64,000 nt of DNA from Castanea sativa (GCF_040712315.1 NC_134018.1:5756001-5820000); one strand, 5' to 3'. Shown: positions 10,346 to 22,596, numbered from the stretch's first letter. Numbers and translations: made by a program. Notes: generated by a model not told the origin, from the letters alone.

Positions 10346-10409
10346 AATTTCAATCAAAGACTATTTACACAATCAGGAGCCCACTTCAATATGACATAAA
10401 AGAGAATAC

Positions 10410-10732
10410 CCTTGGACCTGGCAGAACACGGCCATCAACTTGAGTGAAGCTGGTACTGATTGAAATGCCACATGAACGTAGCAAAGTTTCAGAATCATTT
10501 AATAGAAACATTTCAAAGCCTGCAGCAGAAAACAAGGACCAAAATGTAAGAAAGGAATACGGCAGTAAGAACAAAATCCATCACAATTTCAGAAAAGACA
10601 CTTACCTCACACAATACCTTCATCCTCTCTTGCGGCTTTTGCCTTGGTTTTTCCACTAGTGAAGCTCTTTCAAGAGTGGATAAAGCTTTTGTGTAACGTT
10701 GCAAGGACACCAATGAACAAAGCTGGAAAAAA
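10410..10732 (-). pseudogene. Argonaute (AGO4-group-like) exon fragment
   Basis: Exon 10732-10606 on the minus strand has an acceptor (TTTCCAG) and donor (GAG/GTAAGT) and reads LCSLVSLQRYTKALSTLERA, then a block with KPRQKPQERMKVL. The next exon, 10519-10410, contains SCGISISTSFTQVDGRVLPG. These match the linker-2 to MID region of AGO4/6/9-type Argonautes, the branch that binds 24-nt siRNAs in RNA-directed DNA methylation. The second exon starts out of frame (an in-frame stop soon after the acceptor), and I find neither the PAZ nor the PIWI domain nearby. This is an exon fragment, not a gene. Confidence 0.7.
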
Positions 10733-11883
10733 AAACAAAGGAGTAATAGAAACCACAGATGGCACGGACTTGTCTCTCAACCACTCTGCTTCTTTCAACA
10801 TAGACTTCAGCAAATTCAACCACTGCATGAAAAGCATTGCTCAAACCTAACCCTCACTAATTGGGGTTGCAAAGAACCTATTCTAACTTACCCCCACCCC
10901 CAAATTTAAAAAAAAAAATGTACATATAAAAAAAATCCACTCTAATACCACACACTGAAGCAAAACCAAAATGCTCATACAACTGGACAAGAGCTCTCTC
11001 TCTCAAAAAAAAAAAAAAAACTGGACAAGAGAAAAACAAATGATTCACAATTTCCTCATATTCACAAGACATCATACATGAATCAGAAACTACTTCTAGC
11101 TTTGTAATTTAGGTCTAACTTCACAAACAAACCATTATTAATTATTTCCACAGAAAAATAAGACGTTTCAAAGGTAATATCAAACTCTCAAATCTGGCCC
11201 AAAAGGAATTCAGCCAAGCAGAAACAACAGTACCATAATTATCATCCAAGGTCTAGTACTTTTCATAAGAAAACACTATAAAGTCCGGACCAGAATTAGA
11301 GTGTGGCGAGATTAACTTGTCCTTAAATTTTCCCCATATACAATGAAATCTTACATAGTTCACCCGCCACTGTAGGTTGGTGAAGTTTCCTAGTGATCAA
11401 TTAGATCTACAGTTCGCATAAAAACTCTCATTTTTCAATCTACCCTTCAACTTAAACCAAGTAGATGATTCAGCGAAACTGAAGTACCATCTCCAATACA
11501 CGATTTAGTTTTAAGCCAAAGCTGATTATCTACAAGACAGGACAACTTTCCAACCCAATAGTCAGAGCGCTTAAACCTGAAACTAAAAATGCTTTCCTTT
11601 ACAGTGCTTAGCCATTAACTCCTTATGCAGCAAACATTTTGGATTACAAATAACTCTATAACAGAACTGCTTTGCTATCAAACCTTATTCAAAGGACCCA
11701 TTTTCTACATCCTAATTCCTATCCCCTGATCTTTCTTAGATGAGCACAGATGGAATTCCAGTTTAGTAAATGAATTTACCTGCTCCCTACAATATCTCTA
11801 GAAAAAATACAAACAATTCCACCTCAAAATTTTCAAAACACTATGTTGCGTATCATTAGTCCCTGAACAAAAATAATACAATT
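10733..11883. other. Non-coding stretch between gypsy LTRs
   Basis: AT-rich, intron-like sequence beyond the AGO-like exons. It holds a small poly-A insertion (10982-11031). A minus-strand piece near 11000-11077 reads CEYEEIVNHLFFSCP, which faintly recalls the C-terminal zinc motif of LINE reverse transcriptases; this is weak. Nothing else is recognised. Confidence 0.4.
10982..11031 (+). mobile_element. Tiny poly-A insertion with 12-bp target duplication
   Basis: ACTGGACAAGAG occurs at 10982-10993 and again at 11020-11031, flanking 26 bp made of CTCTCTCTCTC plus an A run. This has the form of an extremely 5'-truncated retroposed insertion. Slippage at a simple repeat is the alternative. Confidence 0.45.
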
Positions 11884-12621
11884 TGATGATGCCTAAGAGA
11901 TCACCAGTAAGCTGCTAGTACTCCACCGATTTGAAGCAACACCTGCGAAGAAAAAAGTAGGTGATCGACAGAGAGCACCGGTGTGGTGCCGGCCAAAGAC
12001 CCTCCGACGATCAAGTTAGAATCTTTAAACAACCCTAGAGTGCCAGAGTCGAGGTAATTGTGCATACCTTTGGGTCATGAGGGTCTTGGGGTATATATAG
12101 TGGTGTGTGGCCGAAATATGCGCCTTGGTGAAGAAGTACTTTCCTTTTTAAAAGAGTAATTCGCGGATCTTTGCCTATTGTATTGAGCCCTTTCCTTATA
12201 GGAATCTTTTTAACTAAGTCGAACGCGTAGCGCAAGGACTTTCCTTATATTCACATAAGCAGAGGTCAAGATAGGCTAAAAATGAAAGTTGGATTATTCC
12301 TTCAGCCTTCACCTGCCAAGGTCGTCAGCCCACGTGTAACTCCTATACTGTCGTCAGCTTACGTACGCCAACGTGGTCCATCAGCCAAGGACATCAGCCA
12401 AAGACCTTACAGCCAAGGTCGTCACCCCTGACTCGTCCACGTGATCCGTCAGCTTAATGTTGCTGCGTAAGGGGCATGGCTATGAATGCTAAAGAGGTGT
12501 CAATGACAGTAGTTGACGGATAGCGTATTGCCGTCAGCTTCTTAACGTGCATTCAGTATGTAACAAGTGAACTTCCGTCAGCTTCTTAATGTGCCGTCAC
12601 CTTGTAATAACGTCACTATCA
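11884..12621 (-). repeat. Inverted solo LTR of the same gypsy family
   Basis: The full LTR in reverse orientation, TGATGATGCC to CGTCACTATCA, with no internal region next to it. In its own orientation the flanks are AATTT and AATTG, a likely 5-bp target duplication with one change. It matches the 5' LTR at 1-528 more closely than the 3' LTR at 9604-10345 and keeps the TGACG boxes lost from the latter. Confidence 0.93.
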
Positions 12622-12765
12622 AAATTAATAGTCATTGTTACCCTGGATTAGTCAAATTAAGGTTGTTGTTCATAGAATAGAGAAAAGTTTGTTTGACTGC
12701 TTGAGTTTATTAGAATCGCAATCGGAGATGTCCTATGTTCAAAATTGCTGGGTTTCTCTTCCCAG

Positions 12766-13685
12766 AAATGGCTTACTGCTGGAGGTCTTGGGACCGTCTT
12801 GTTGACTCTTGCCGGTCGTGAGGTACAACCATAATTATTTTTGTCATTTAATTAATGTTACTAATCTGTATTAATCTATTTATTGAAAAAAATTAACATA
12901 TTTTTTGCTTATTCTATCTAGATATTCACAAATTTCCTTTCAAGTGCTATAATTCATGCAACTCGGCCTTTTGTTGTGAATGAATGGATTCAAACAAAGA
13001 TTGAAGGCTATGAAGTTTCTGGTACTGTTGACGTTGGTATTTAAATGTTGAAGATCACCCTAAACAACAAGAGGCTATCAAGCTCAAGAACTAAGTGAAA
13101 ATTTTATATCTATGTGCAGATTCTTTTTTTTTTTGTTTTTAATTCCTTTTCTTTTTATATTATTAATGAGACACAAAAAAGCATAGTGTATGAATGCACT
13201 CGTTGCTCATATAAGTTGAAACAGAATACTTTATTCACAGGTTTTTCTTCTATGGATTTTGATCAATTTTATTCCCTACAGCATGTGGGCTGGTGGTCAC
13301 CTACAATTGTGAGAGGTGAAGATCGTGAAGCTGTTCATATTCCCAACCATAAGTTTACAGTGAACGTTGTGAGAAATCTCACTCAAAAATTGAAGGTTGG
13401 CGTAGCAAAACACATCTACCCATTAGTCACTTGGACGTCAATAAGATTAATGTGAGGAACAAAGCTAGATTATCTATCCTTTAATATGTATTATAGTTGC
13501 TTTTTGCTGCCATGAATTGTTACTTAATTTTCCTCTCTGATTGGTTGATTTGACTGCCTCTCTCTGTGCAGAATATTGTTGCTGACATGCGTAAAGTTTT
13601 GGCCAAGAATCCTCAAGTTGAGCAGCAGAGGTTACACAGAAGAGTGTTCCTGGACAATATTAATCCTGAAAATCAGGCTCTATTG
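12766..13685 (+). pseudogene. MSL2/MSL3-like mechanosensitive channel exons
   Basis: Four exons in order: 12766-12822 ([16 protein letters not shown]), 12922 to about 13031 ([20 protein letters not shown], then EGYEVSGTV), 13282-13451 ([20 protein letters not shown]), 13572-13685 ([20 protein letters not shown]). Acceptors CCCAG, TCTAG, TACAG and GCAG are in place. These match the conserved MscS pore and beta domain of plastid-envelope MSL2/3. A missing A in an A run near 13390 throws the third exon out of frame ([16 protein letters not shown] is read only after correction). The N-terminal membrane segments and C-terminus are absent. It is a partial copy with introns kept, so not a processed pseudogene. 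Confidence 0.85.
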
Positions 13686-14869
13686 GTTAGTGCTAAAATT
13701 CTTTTTTACAATTGATAATTTCATTCTTAAAAAAAAAAAAAAAAAAAAAAATTCTTTATGATCTTTTGAGTAATCAATTCTTTATTAAAACAGCATTATG
13801 AAAAATATAATCATAGTAATTGAAGTATTTGTGCAGTCAAGTGTGTGTGTGTGTATTTAGTTCTTTAAGTCTAGGTTCCCTTAATAAGGGAAAGACACCT
13901 GTGTTCTCTATGTTATTTTGGATGCATTTTGAAGTCATGCCACTGCCATTGGATTGTGATGAGAACGTGCATTGAACAATACTAATGGTTGGTTTTAGTT
14001 CTATTTCTTTGGAGTGTATTTCAAATTATCATGTTAATTTTATACGTTATACTATCTTATAATTTAGATAGACATTTTATGGGCAATTTACATTTTGAAA
14101 TTTGAATCCTGAATTTTAAACCATCATTCCTCTCCCAAAATCCATCGCTATTGAAACCACATTTCCACGCCCCATCCATGGCTTTCCCACATCCCAATCT
14201 CGCCACCGCTGAACCATTTTCACCCATTCACCCCAAAGCCAAGCCATAAACCACAATTGCATTGTTTCACCACCCATGGCTACCACCAGAAAACTCACCA
14301 CCACTACCACCTATTTTAAGCAATATACCCAGCTACACCCACTCACAAAACCAACCAAATCCAGCCAAACCCAACTACACCACGTTCTCCAAACCCATCT
14401 CAACTGCCACCATTGCTATTTAACCCAACATGGCTGAAACCCAATCAACCCAAATCACCTTCAGGCCACCCTTGTCCAATAACAATCCTCCACCACCCCA
14501 CAACAACCAAGAAACTAATAGGAATAAGGGTAAACATCATTTTTTTTTTTTAAATAATTTTTTTAAGTATGAGGTGTCAAATTCTTTACTAAAATTTGGG
14601 CGTTTTGTGTGGGAGAACATTTCTGATTAGATATTGCTCTACAGCTTGATGGTCATTCCAAGCATCCCTAGATGGTGAAGCGATGGGTTTGGCCTGTTCC
14701 CTATTTCCCCCAGTGATTTTTTTCCTACCCTCAGTTCTGCGGGAATGCAGTGCGGTTTGTCTAATTTAATGCTTGCATTAACTTGGTTAATTTGAATCTG
14801 ACATGTTAACAGAATTATTTTATCTGGAATTTTGCTTGATGAATCATGTTTGCAACATCGACTCTTTAT
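13686..14869. other. No gene seen; intron-like sequence
   Basis: Contains an A run at about 13730-13750, a short (GT)n and a C-rich stretch 14110-14500 (many CCACC and CCCA). No coding match is recognised on either strand. Confidence 0.5.
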
Positions 14870-15720
14870 ACTGATGAAGGAGGAAAAGAAGAGCCGTAAA
14901 GGAGGAAAGCTTCGTTCCCCTGAATGTTACTATTTAATGGGGTATGTTGACAATCCAAAGAGTCTTTTGGGAGCCATATCTAAGAATATATTTGTAATGA
15001 TTTGAACGTTACTTTTACTGTGAATTCAGGTTTTCTCTTATATTGTCCAAGACTACAAGGCTAGAAGTTGATTTAGCATCTATTAATATCCAAACAATTG
15101 AAGATGTACTTTGCATGGTATGATCTTGGAATTATCTTTTCAATGAAATTTCTTGTCTTCTATGAACCTGGTTAAATTCAATTTTTTTTTCTTATCCATT
15201 TCTCTTGAATATGCATTTTTTCCCTTTTTCCTCTATGGGTTAACTGCAGGATGAAGACGATAAAGTACACATAGGAAAAAAATGAGAAACCTCGTATACA
15301 TACAGATGGAACTGGTTTCATATCTGAGGATTTAGCTTTGATTTTCCGTAATAATGTACACAGAGGAGAGCGCACAAGGGATGAAAACATTGAGGTTTGT
15401 GATTTTAGATATGTTTCCTTGTAAGTAAACTAAAGATTAAAATAATGAATCAAAAAGTTAGTTTCATCGAACTGATCTCAATTTGTTATGTTTCTGTTTC
15501 TATGAGTTAAATGATCTAAACTCATGTCATGGTCCGACTGGATGTTTTGTATTTCATTGCCTTTTTATCTTATGTATTTTTTTATAAAACGATTGCCTTT
15601 TAAAGTTCTGTGTACATAACTTATCATTTGATTAATGGTCTCTTTAATAATGTCAGACAAATCCCAGTATTGTTGAACTTGAAAGTAATCTTTTGGCAAT
15701 TCATGATCCAAGAATCTAAA
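14870..15720 (+). pseudogene. RNA-dependent RNA polymerase (RDR3/4/5-like) exon fragments
   Basis: Collinear pieces of the plant gamma-type RDR: a GGKEE-type block then ECYYLMG near 14880-14945; FSLILSKTTRLEVDL near 15032; after a GCAG acceptor near 15249, DEDDKVHIGKK, a stop, then IHTDGTGFISEDLAL to ENIE with a donor near 15393; and IPSIVELESNLLAIHDPRI near 15660. The HTDGTGFISEDLA block is a hallmark of plant RDRs. An in-frame stop and the absence of the catalytic DxDGD region show that this is a broken fragment. Introns are kept. Confidence 0.7.
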
Positions 15721-16960
15721 GCTCTAGATCAAAGTAATTTGTTGGCAATTCATTACCTTCTTATTGTTGCAGAAAGAGGAGGCTTAGGTCCCAGGATGTA
15801 CCAGGAATCCTGAAACATATATTTTGAAAGACCAGGTATTGATTAATATCCTGAAACATATATAGTTGCTCCTTAATAAACTGAATCTTTCAAACCATTT
15901 CTTTGAAAGTAATATGAAGCTTTTATCCTGGGGCTCACACTATCGGTTGGCCTCTGGATAAAGCCTAAAGGAACTAGTAGGCTTAAAGGCACTACCCCTC
16001 CCCCTTAGTACTCTCATTGCTGCCCCTCCTCCTTCTCTCTCACTCATCAGTGTTGGCACTAGCAAAAAAATGTAAGTTGCCCATGCGTCGACCCAACCAA
16101 AATTTTCCCTCTCCCCCCCCCCCCCCCCTTCCGCCCCTTTAAAAAAAAAATTGCTTGTTTTCCCCACTTTGAAGAAAGGAAGGGGCAGAGACGGGGGCAC
16201 CTATGATCTGACTTTGCATCACCAACCCTAATTATATCATCCCATCTCAAGATTGATTAATTGAACATTGTTACTTGTTTGACTTTCTAGGGGTGAGGTT
16301 TGTTATTTGAACATTCTCAATCGGCATTCTACATTCACTCTGTCAACTGCAAAAATAAGAACACAATCACATTTGATAGTATAACAAGAGAGGAAAGGGG
16401 TTGCAGGATGGAGCAGGATATTTATGAAGATTGTTGGTGTATTTTAATACTAGCGAAGTTTTAGTATGCATTTGGACAATAGGTTTTGTGAATTCATAAA
16501 TATACCAGTACTAAATACATAGGAGCATTACAATTAAAAGTCACTAGTATATCCTGCTCCACGAAAGTATAAAAGAAATGGAGAGAGAGATTACTACTGG
16601 GTTGTTTGAAATTACTAATTGAAGACTGCACTAGATGGGGATAGAAACTATATGACATTTCACAAAAAAATTGTCCTGTGAAACTATTTTCCATCTGACC
16701 AAAAATGATGAGCATTTATCTAAAGACCCATCTTGATCCCTTCCTTTACCCAACCAAACATGTATTTAAATACTAGCCAAGTTTTAGTATGCATTCAGAC
16801 AATAGGTTTCATGAATTCAAACTCTTTGAAGATAACTCATAAAACCAAAATTTGGGTTCCAACTATTCTACTCTTTACAGTATATTGTTTATTATTTTTA
16901 GTCGTTTATCTACATAAACATTAACATTTTCTTTTTCCTTTTCCAAATAACTTTTAACAG
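15721..16960. other. No gene seen
   Basis: Intron-like and AT-rich, with a C run followed by an A run near 16113-16150. The sequence GTATGCATT(T/C)(G/A)GACAATAGG occurs twice (about 16465 and 16788), a small local duplication. No coding match. Confidence 0.45.
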
Positions 16961-17060
16961 GTGTGCAGATGATAAGCCATTTGTGCCAACATATCAGGTG
17001 TCCAAAGAAAGGACAAGAAGCTTGGGTATTGAATACATTCCTTTTGAGGTGAGCCTCAAG

Positions 17061-17092
<32 letters not shown>

Positions 17093-17105
17093 TATCAGTT
17101 TTTAG
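16961..17105 (+). pseudogene. Last exon of a cinnamoyl-CoA reductase-like gene
   Basis: After the acceptor TTTTAACAG the frame reads [20 protein letters not shown], then [20 protein letters not shown] and a natural stop at 17103-17105. This is the C-terminal end of the CCR/DFR-like short-chain reductases (SDR108E), NADPH-dependent cytosolic enzymes of phenolic metabolism. No upstream exon with the Rossmann motif or the catalytic YxxxK is seen nearby, so this is an isolated exon. Confidence 0.75.
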
Positions 17106-19101
17106 TATTGGTAGCACCCTGAAGTTTCTGCCAAGTAATAAACAATGGTGAGGCATATTGCCTAGAACCAATTTTTGGTTGGTGTGTTGGTTTTAGGAGT
17201 CTTCAGCTTGATGGTGTATTTCTCTGCATATCTATGTATGCACCATGTAGGTTAGTAACTTCAGTCCTAGACTTTTCCCTATCCAATAAAAGGAAATGCT
17301 ATGTATTTCTTTTCTGTTTAGATGAAGTATTTACGACTTTCAAAATTATAAGTGCTGTCCGATGCTCTTTTTGATGTGAATTGGAAAATGGTAATGAGAA
17401 AGACTATGTACTACTTAATAATGATCATTGATGCCATGATTGTGATTATTAATCTCCTTGTCAATGTTGCCACTTTAATTGAAACTTAGTTTCATTTCCA
17501 CTAGAATGGTTAAACTTATTAGAAATTAGCTAGACACGTTAAACTTATAATTCAGTTTAAAATTCATTAGAAGATTGAATTGTAAGTAAAGGGTAACTTA
17601 CACTTACGGTTACTGGAATTTGATATAGATTTGATTTTGGTCCCACAAATTAAATAGTTCGGATTTGATCAATGAAATTTGAAAAAATGGAATTTGGTTC
17701 AATTTTAGTTCCTTCAATTTATGGTTGGTTGAATTTGGTTCTTAAATAATGAGGTGCCTTTCTAGTATCACTGACACAGCCCTTTGATGAGTTATCACCA
17801 CCACTTTGGACACCAACTTTGCCCCCATCACTTCCTCCTCCTTTGGCACCTCCACCACCACCAACACCCTTGCCGTCCATTTTTGAGTTGTATGTGTGGC
17901 TACTTCGTATGTATGTGTTACTAACTTATAAATATGAGTGGCCTAACTCAGGAGACTGCAATGGGTGTATCACTATCACACAGGGCCTGATGGCTAGGAA
18001 GCCACCAAAAAAAAAACATAAAAAAAAAAATTAAAACCAACCTATAACTCGAGTTCATAGAACTCGATTTCTGTGCAGTTATAAATCGAGTCCTATGGAC
18101 TCGAGTTCTACATTTAGTACTCGACTTCCCATACTTCGAGTTTTCAGGCAAAGAGTAGGGACAAACTCAATCATTCTAAAGTCGATTTTTATGTTTTTTT
18201 TTCCCTTTTTTTCGTTTTTTTTTCATTTGTTTTCGTTTTTTTATAGAATGTAGTGCAAAAACACAAGATATTTTGCTCTCTCTATTCAGTATGTCAACTG
18301 AAGCATAAGCAAAACCTTTAGAAAACCACCTTATTGGTTCTTTTCCTTCCTCACAAGTAATGCCACCATCAGCTTAACAAGACTAAAAACTAGTCAAAGT
18401 AAGTGAACAATGTCATGCAGAGTAAAAATAAAGTAAGACTTGATGAAAAGAATGTGGTAAAAGAATCCAAAGCTACCCAGATGAGGAAGAAAATGCAAAA
18501 GGAAAGGATTGGAAAAGCCATCTGGTCATAATATTGTAATGAAACCGTACCTCAGATAAGCTAATTGTAAGTTGCCCATGCTACGCCAGTCCAATGTTGA
18601 AAGCTCATAAGTAAAAAGTTAAGATGAAGAAGGGCTTAACAAGAAGCACCAATGCATGAGTAGAGCAGCTAATAAAAACATATTTATAGTTACTTATCAA
18701 AAAAACAAAAAAAATGACTTATAATCTCAACAAGAAGCACCAACACAAATGAGTATAATAGCTAATAGAAATAATTAACAACTAATTGAAAGATAAAATT
18801 AAACATTCATAATATCACAATATAGAAATTGGTACATTAGATACATAATACTTCAATTACAAGAGCATTTAGTGATAAAAGAAAATAATAATTGTGTCGA
18901 TACAACCCAGTAGTAAGTTCGAATACACAATAAAGAGAACCACGATTTACATCTACAATGCCATTCCAAAATTGAGTATCTGCATACCTGACAAAAATTG
19001 AAATATTGACGTTAGATACCCAAAGCCAAAACAAAGGTACTAATCTACGCAACTTGGTTAATTGATACAATCATGAAATTTTATATAAAAGCATCACTTA
19101 C
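17106..19101. other. No gene seen
   Basis: AT-rich. 18040-18150 carries repeated CTCGAGTT / AACTCGA strings, a motif that recurs in the element at 41878-42615. 17600-17760 holds a low-complexity stretch of TTTGGTCC/TTTGGTTC type. No supported ORF. Confidence 0.4.
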
Positions 19102-20640
19102 CTAGGTTCGTTTAGTACTGCTTGTCGAAGCCCCACTAGAAAGCGGACATCTTCTACAGTTATGCTCGTGTTGATAACACAGTCCACAGCTCTGCTTTTG
19201 TTGAATCTCCCTCAAGTCAGAATCTGGCCTTCGACTTCCCGGTTTTTGCCAGACCCCATCCATCTCATTCCATATCCTACACTTCACAGGTCGACCTTTG
19301 GCCCACAACAGGTCTGGGTCAGGCACCCACTTTGGACCTTCCACATCCCTCTACAATGACTCTAACTTTGGCACCACAAATTGGTGTGAGTAGGTGCAAA
19401 TGACGTTCTCCAAACTATAATATGAGTCAATATATGTACTTGCATCTTGCCCCCAAGTACTGAAGAATTGTAATTGCATGTGAACAAGGGATCTTTCAAT
19501 TTTGCCACTTTCCACAACCACATATTCTGGTCAATATGTTTATTTCATGACTATGTTGTCCCCCTCCAAAGCTATGGATGTCGTACGCAGTCGTTGCTTG
19601 ATATATACCATGGACATTATTAAACGGCCTTACTTGGTGTGTTTTAGATTTTTTCAGATTGTGCTCATAGATTTCTAACGCTTATTTACTCCACACCTTG
19701 CCTTTCAAGAGATCATGAGTAGTTTTTTTGTGTCAATCATGGAAATATGTGACAAGTTTGCTCCAAGTGAATTCAACCATTGCAGCAATGGGCAGGCCAT
19801 GGGCACCTTTGAGTACTCCATTGAAGCACTCTGAGACATTGGTTGTCATAGCCCCATAACGGTATCCACCATCATGTAGCTGGGTCCACTTGTCTAGATC
19901 TTCTTTCATTAGATATGTGTATGGCATGATGGATGAGTCGGGTTCACTTACCTGTTGTTCGGTGGCTGATTTCTTCCTAAGGGTCTCGATCTCGGCTTCC
20001 TTGATAGGTTGCATGTACAACTTGAATTTAGCTTCCTGAGTAGCATACCCCGCTTTCAAGGCCAATGACTTTAAAGTGGTGTCCTGAAAATGTGTGTTGA
20101 AGTTGCTAGCAATATGTCAAAGGCAATATCTATGAAATACTCGTACTCGTCCATTATCATCTCTAAGCCATTTTGCAATTGCGTTTCGAATACCCTTATG
20201 TCAGTCAGAAATTACGCAGATGTCCTTATTTGCTATCACATCCCCAGTGAAATCCTGAAGCAATCTACAAACCACCTCCAACTAGGCCTTGATTCTTTGT
20301 CCACAACAGCAAAGGTGAGAGGCAAAACCTTGTTGTTGGCATCGGTGGCCATTGCAATCATCAACACCCCTCGATATTTACAATACAAATAGGTCCCATC
20401 ACTACTGATCACTGGCTTACAATGTCTGAATCCTTCAATGCACAGAGCGAAAGCCCAAAATACATATCGCAATATTGTAACACCTTCCTCTCTCGGTTCA
20501 GTGAGATACCAGTACCGGGTGCCAGCTTCTTGATCCAAGTATGCCAACAACAACTTTTTCAACCTTTCAAACGTTGCCTTACTAATGATATAGTTTGGAT
20601 TTTATAGGTACTTTATCAAAAATGCCTGAGTTTCTTTATT
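19102..20640 (-). pseudogene. MULE (MuDR-type) transposase, degenerate
   Basis: Read on the minus strand from about 20640: KKLLLAYLDQEAGTRYWYLT, then CKPVISSDGTYLYCKYRGVL with the first catalytic Asp, AMATDANNKVLPL, then ICVISD and a stop where R is expected, HRYCL-stop-HIASNFN, NVSECFNGVLKGA, a SWIM zinc domain (CGCGKWQN ... KIPCSHAI), and a C-terminal CGLCYQHEHNCRRCP knuckle. At least five in-frame stops break it. Plant MULEs are cut-and-paste elements that also capture host gene pieces, which matters for the gene debris at 10-17 kb. Terminal inverted repeats were not found. Confidence 0.85.
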
Positions 20641-21139
20641 GAATGAGGACTACTTGATTTAGATTTTTTTTTTGGGGAGAAAGTACTTGATTTTGTTGAT
20701 AGCACAGCAAGTAAACTTTTTTTTTTTTAACGGGAGCAGACTAGCATAGTAAGTAGATTATTTTTTAGATAATTATAACATGTTAATCTCACAACTTAAA
20801 CTCTTCCACCTTCACACCCAAGCACTTTGTGATAGAGAGATGTATTCAGCAGCAGGGCCATTCCTAGCCAAGGAAAACTTGAAAGGCATCTTACGTCACA
20901 ATGTCATCAAGAGCCTAAAAAAACCTGTGCAACTCTCTTCCCCAAATTGATGCATGTTTCACTGTTAGAGTCAAAATTGACACGCCCCATCTTAACCACT
21001 CCTCTATTGTCATCTTTTCAAAGAAAGGAAACCAACCAAGTCTTCTCAAGTACGTGTCTATTTCCATGTCCTAAACTTCATAAAATGTATAGTAGTTTGC
21101 AATTAATTCTCCAGACCAATCCAGCCCCATACCTGTGAC

Positions 21140-22277
21140 AGTGTGAGGGGGGACGTGATTGGCCTTGACCTCAGTTGTAGCTGGCTTTATGGCACCATAC
21201 CTTCCAACAGTACCCTCTTTCTTCTTTCTCACCTACAACATCTCAACCTCGCCTTGAATGACTTCAATTCTTCATCCATTTCATCTCGGTTTGGTCAATT
21301 TGCTAGCTTGAGTTATCTCAACCTTTCTAACTCTGTATTTTCTGGCCAAGTCCCATATGAATTATCTATTTATCTCTAATGCCCCAATTGGCCTCGCTAG
21401 ATTTATCCATCTTTCATCTTAGTATAGAAACCTCTGTTGTGAAAAGGCTTGTTCAGAATCTGACCAAGCTGAGAGACCTTCATCTTGATCTTAGTGACAT
21501 GTTTTCTGTTTCGCTTACTTCTTTCATGAATCTCTCTTCTTCTTTGATGTTCCTTTCTCTCAAAAGTTGTAGATTGCATGGGAGGTTACCGGATAACATT
21601 TTCTGACTACCAAACCTACGTGAGCTGAATCTATTTGGTAATTCTGAACTCACGGAGATTTTCCATTGTCAAATTGGAGCAATCCCCTTAGATTCTTGGA
21701 TTTATCTTAGACGGCTTTTTCAGGAGAATTACCGAAATCAATTGGCAATCTAAAATTCTGGAGGCAATTGGTATTGAATGGATGCAATTTTACTGGATCA
21801 GTTCCTGCATCTGTTGGTAACCTTACACAACTCACTCTTTTAGATATATCAAATAACCATTTTAGTGGGGAGATACCATCATCACTGTCAAATCTCAGAG
21901 AGCTCTCTCGCTTGGATCTATCTAACAACAATCTCAGTGGTAAGATCTCATCATCACTTTTAGTTGGCTATGCATAGTTCTTGGAAATCTTTTGAATCTC
22001 ATAAAATTGCAATTTTGCAGGACCAATACCCGTGTCACTTTCATTCCTAAAGGATCTCACTCTTATTGACCTCCGTCAAAACAACTTTGGAGGTGAAATT
22101 CCCAATCTTTTTCCCAACCTCACAAAACTCACGGATGCTTACATGTCTAATAACCAGCTTACTGGTAACTTTTGTGAATTCCAGTTTGGCAGTTCATTAC
22201 AGTTTCTTACATTAGATAATAACAGGCTATATGGCTGTATTCCAAAGTCAATCTCCAATCTTGTGAACATTTCAGAA
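21140..22277 (+). pseudogene. Receptor-like protein pseudogene, N-terminal LRR half
   Basis: VIGLDLSCSWLYGTIPSNST, then successive LRRs (HLQHLNLALNDF, LSYLNLSNSVFSGQVP, LTLLDISNNHFSGEIPSS, LSRLDLSNNNLSGKI, LTLIDLRQNNFGGEIP), the pattern of Cf-9/RLP12-type receptor-like proteins. Frameshifts and stops fall at about 21380, 21606 and 21977. The N-terminal region upstream (20940-21140) is poorly preserved. It is cut at 22277 by the copia element; the same gene resumes at 27894. Confidence 0.88.
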
Positions 22278-22596
22278 TAAGAAAATTTACTAAAGAAAAA
22301 ATGATTTTATTGATCTTAATGAAACTGAGATAATTACATGTATTTATAGTACCACTAAGTAACTAAACTAAGCCCAAGACTAACTTAACTGATCTAACAA
22401 ACTCCCTAACTAACCAACAGATATTTACAATTAAGTCAGTCACGTGTAGGTCACATGTCCACTAGCTAAAACTATACTAAATGTAGTCTTTGTATTTAAG
22501 CTACTTGTCGTTGTCCTCTATTTCATCTTTACTGCTACCTGGACTTCTGGATTCATGAAATTCATTCAGCTTCTCTAATTTCTTTAACTTCTGATA
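22278..22596 (-). repeat. 3' LTR of copia element 1
   Basis: 319 bp, nearly identical to 27561-27893. It lacks a ~14-bp CTAACTGTTCTAAC-type insertion present in the other LTR. Confidence 0.93.

Noticed and set aside
11000..11077. LINE RT zinc motif (SCEYEEIVNHLFFSCP, minus strand)
   Set aside because: Only about 15 residues, no RT or endonuclease domain nearby; mentioned but not called as a LINE.
14116..14310. Minus-strand ORF with a membrane-like start (MVVVVSFLVVAMGG)
   Set aside because: Arises from a C/A-rich low-complexity stretch; no homology recognised and no splice or promoter support.
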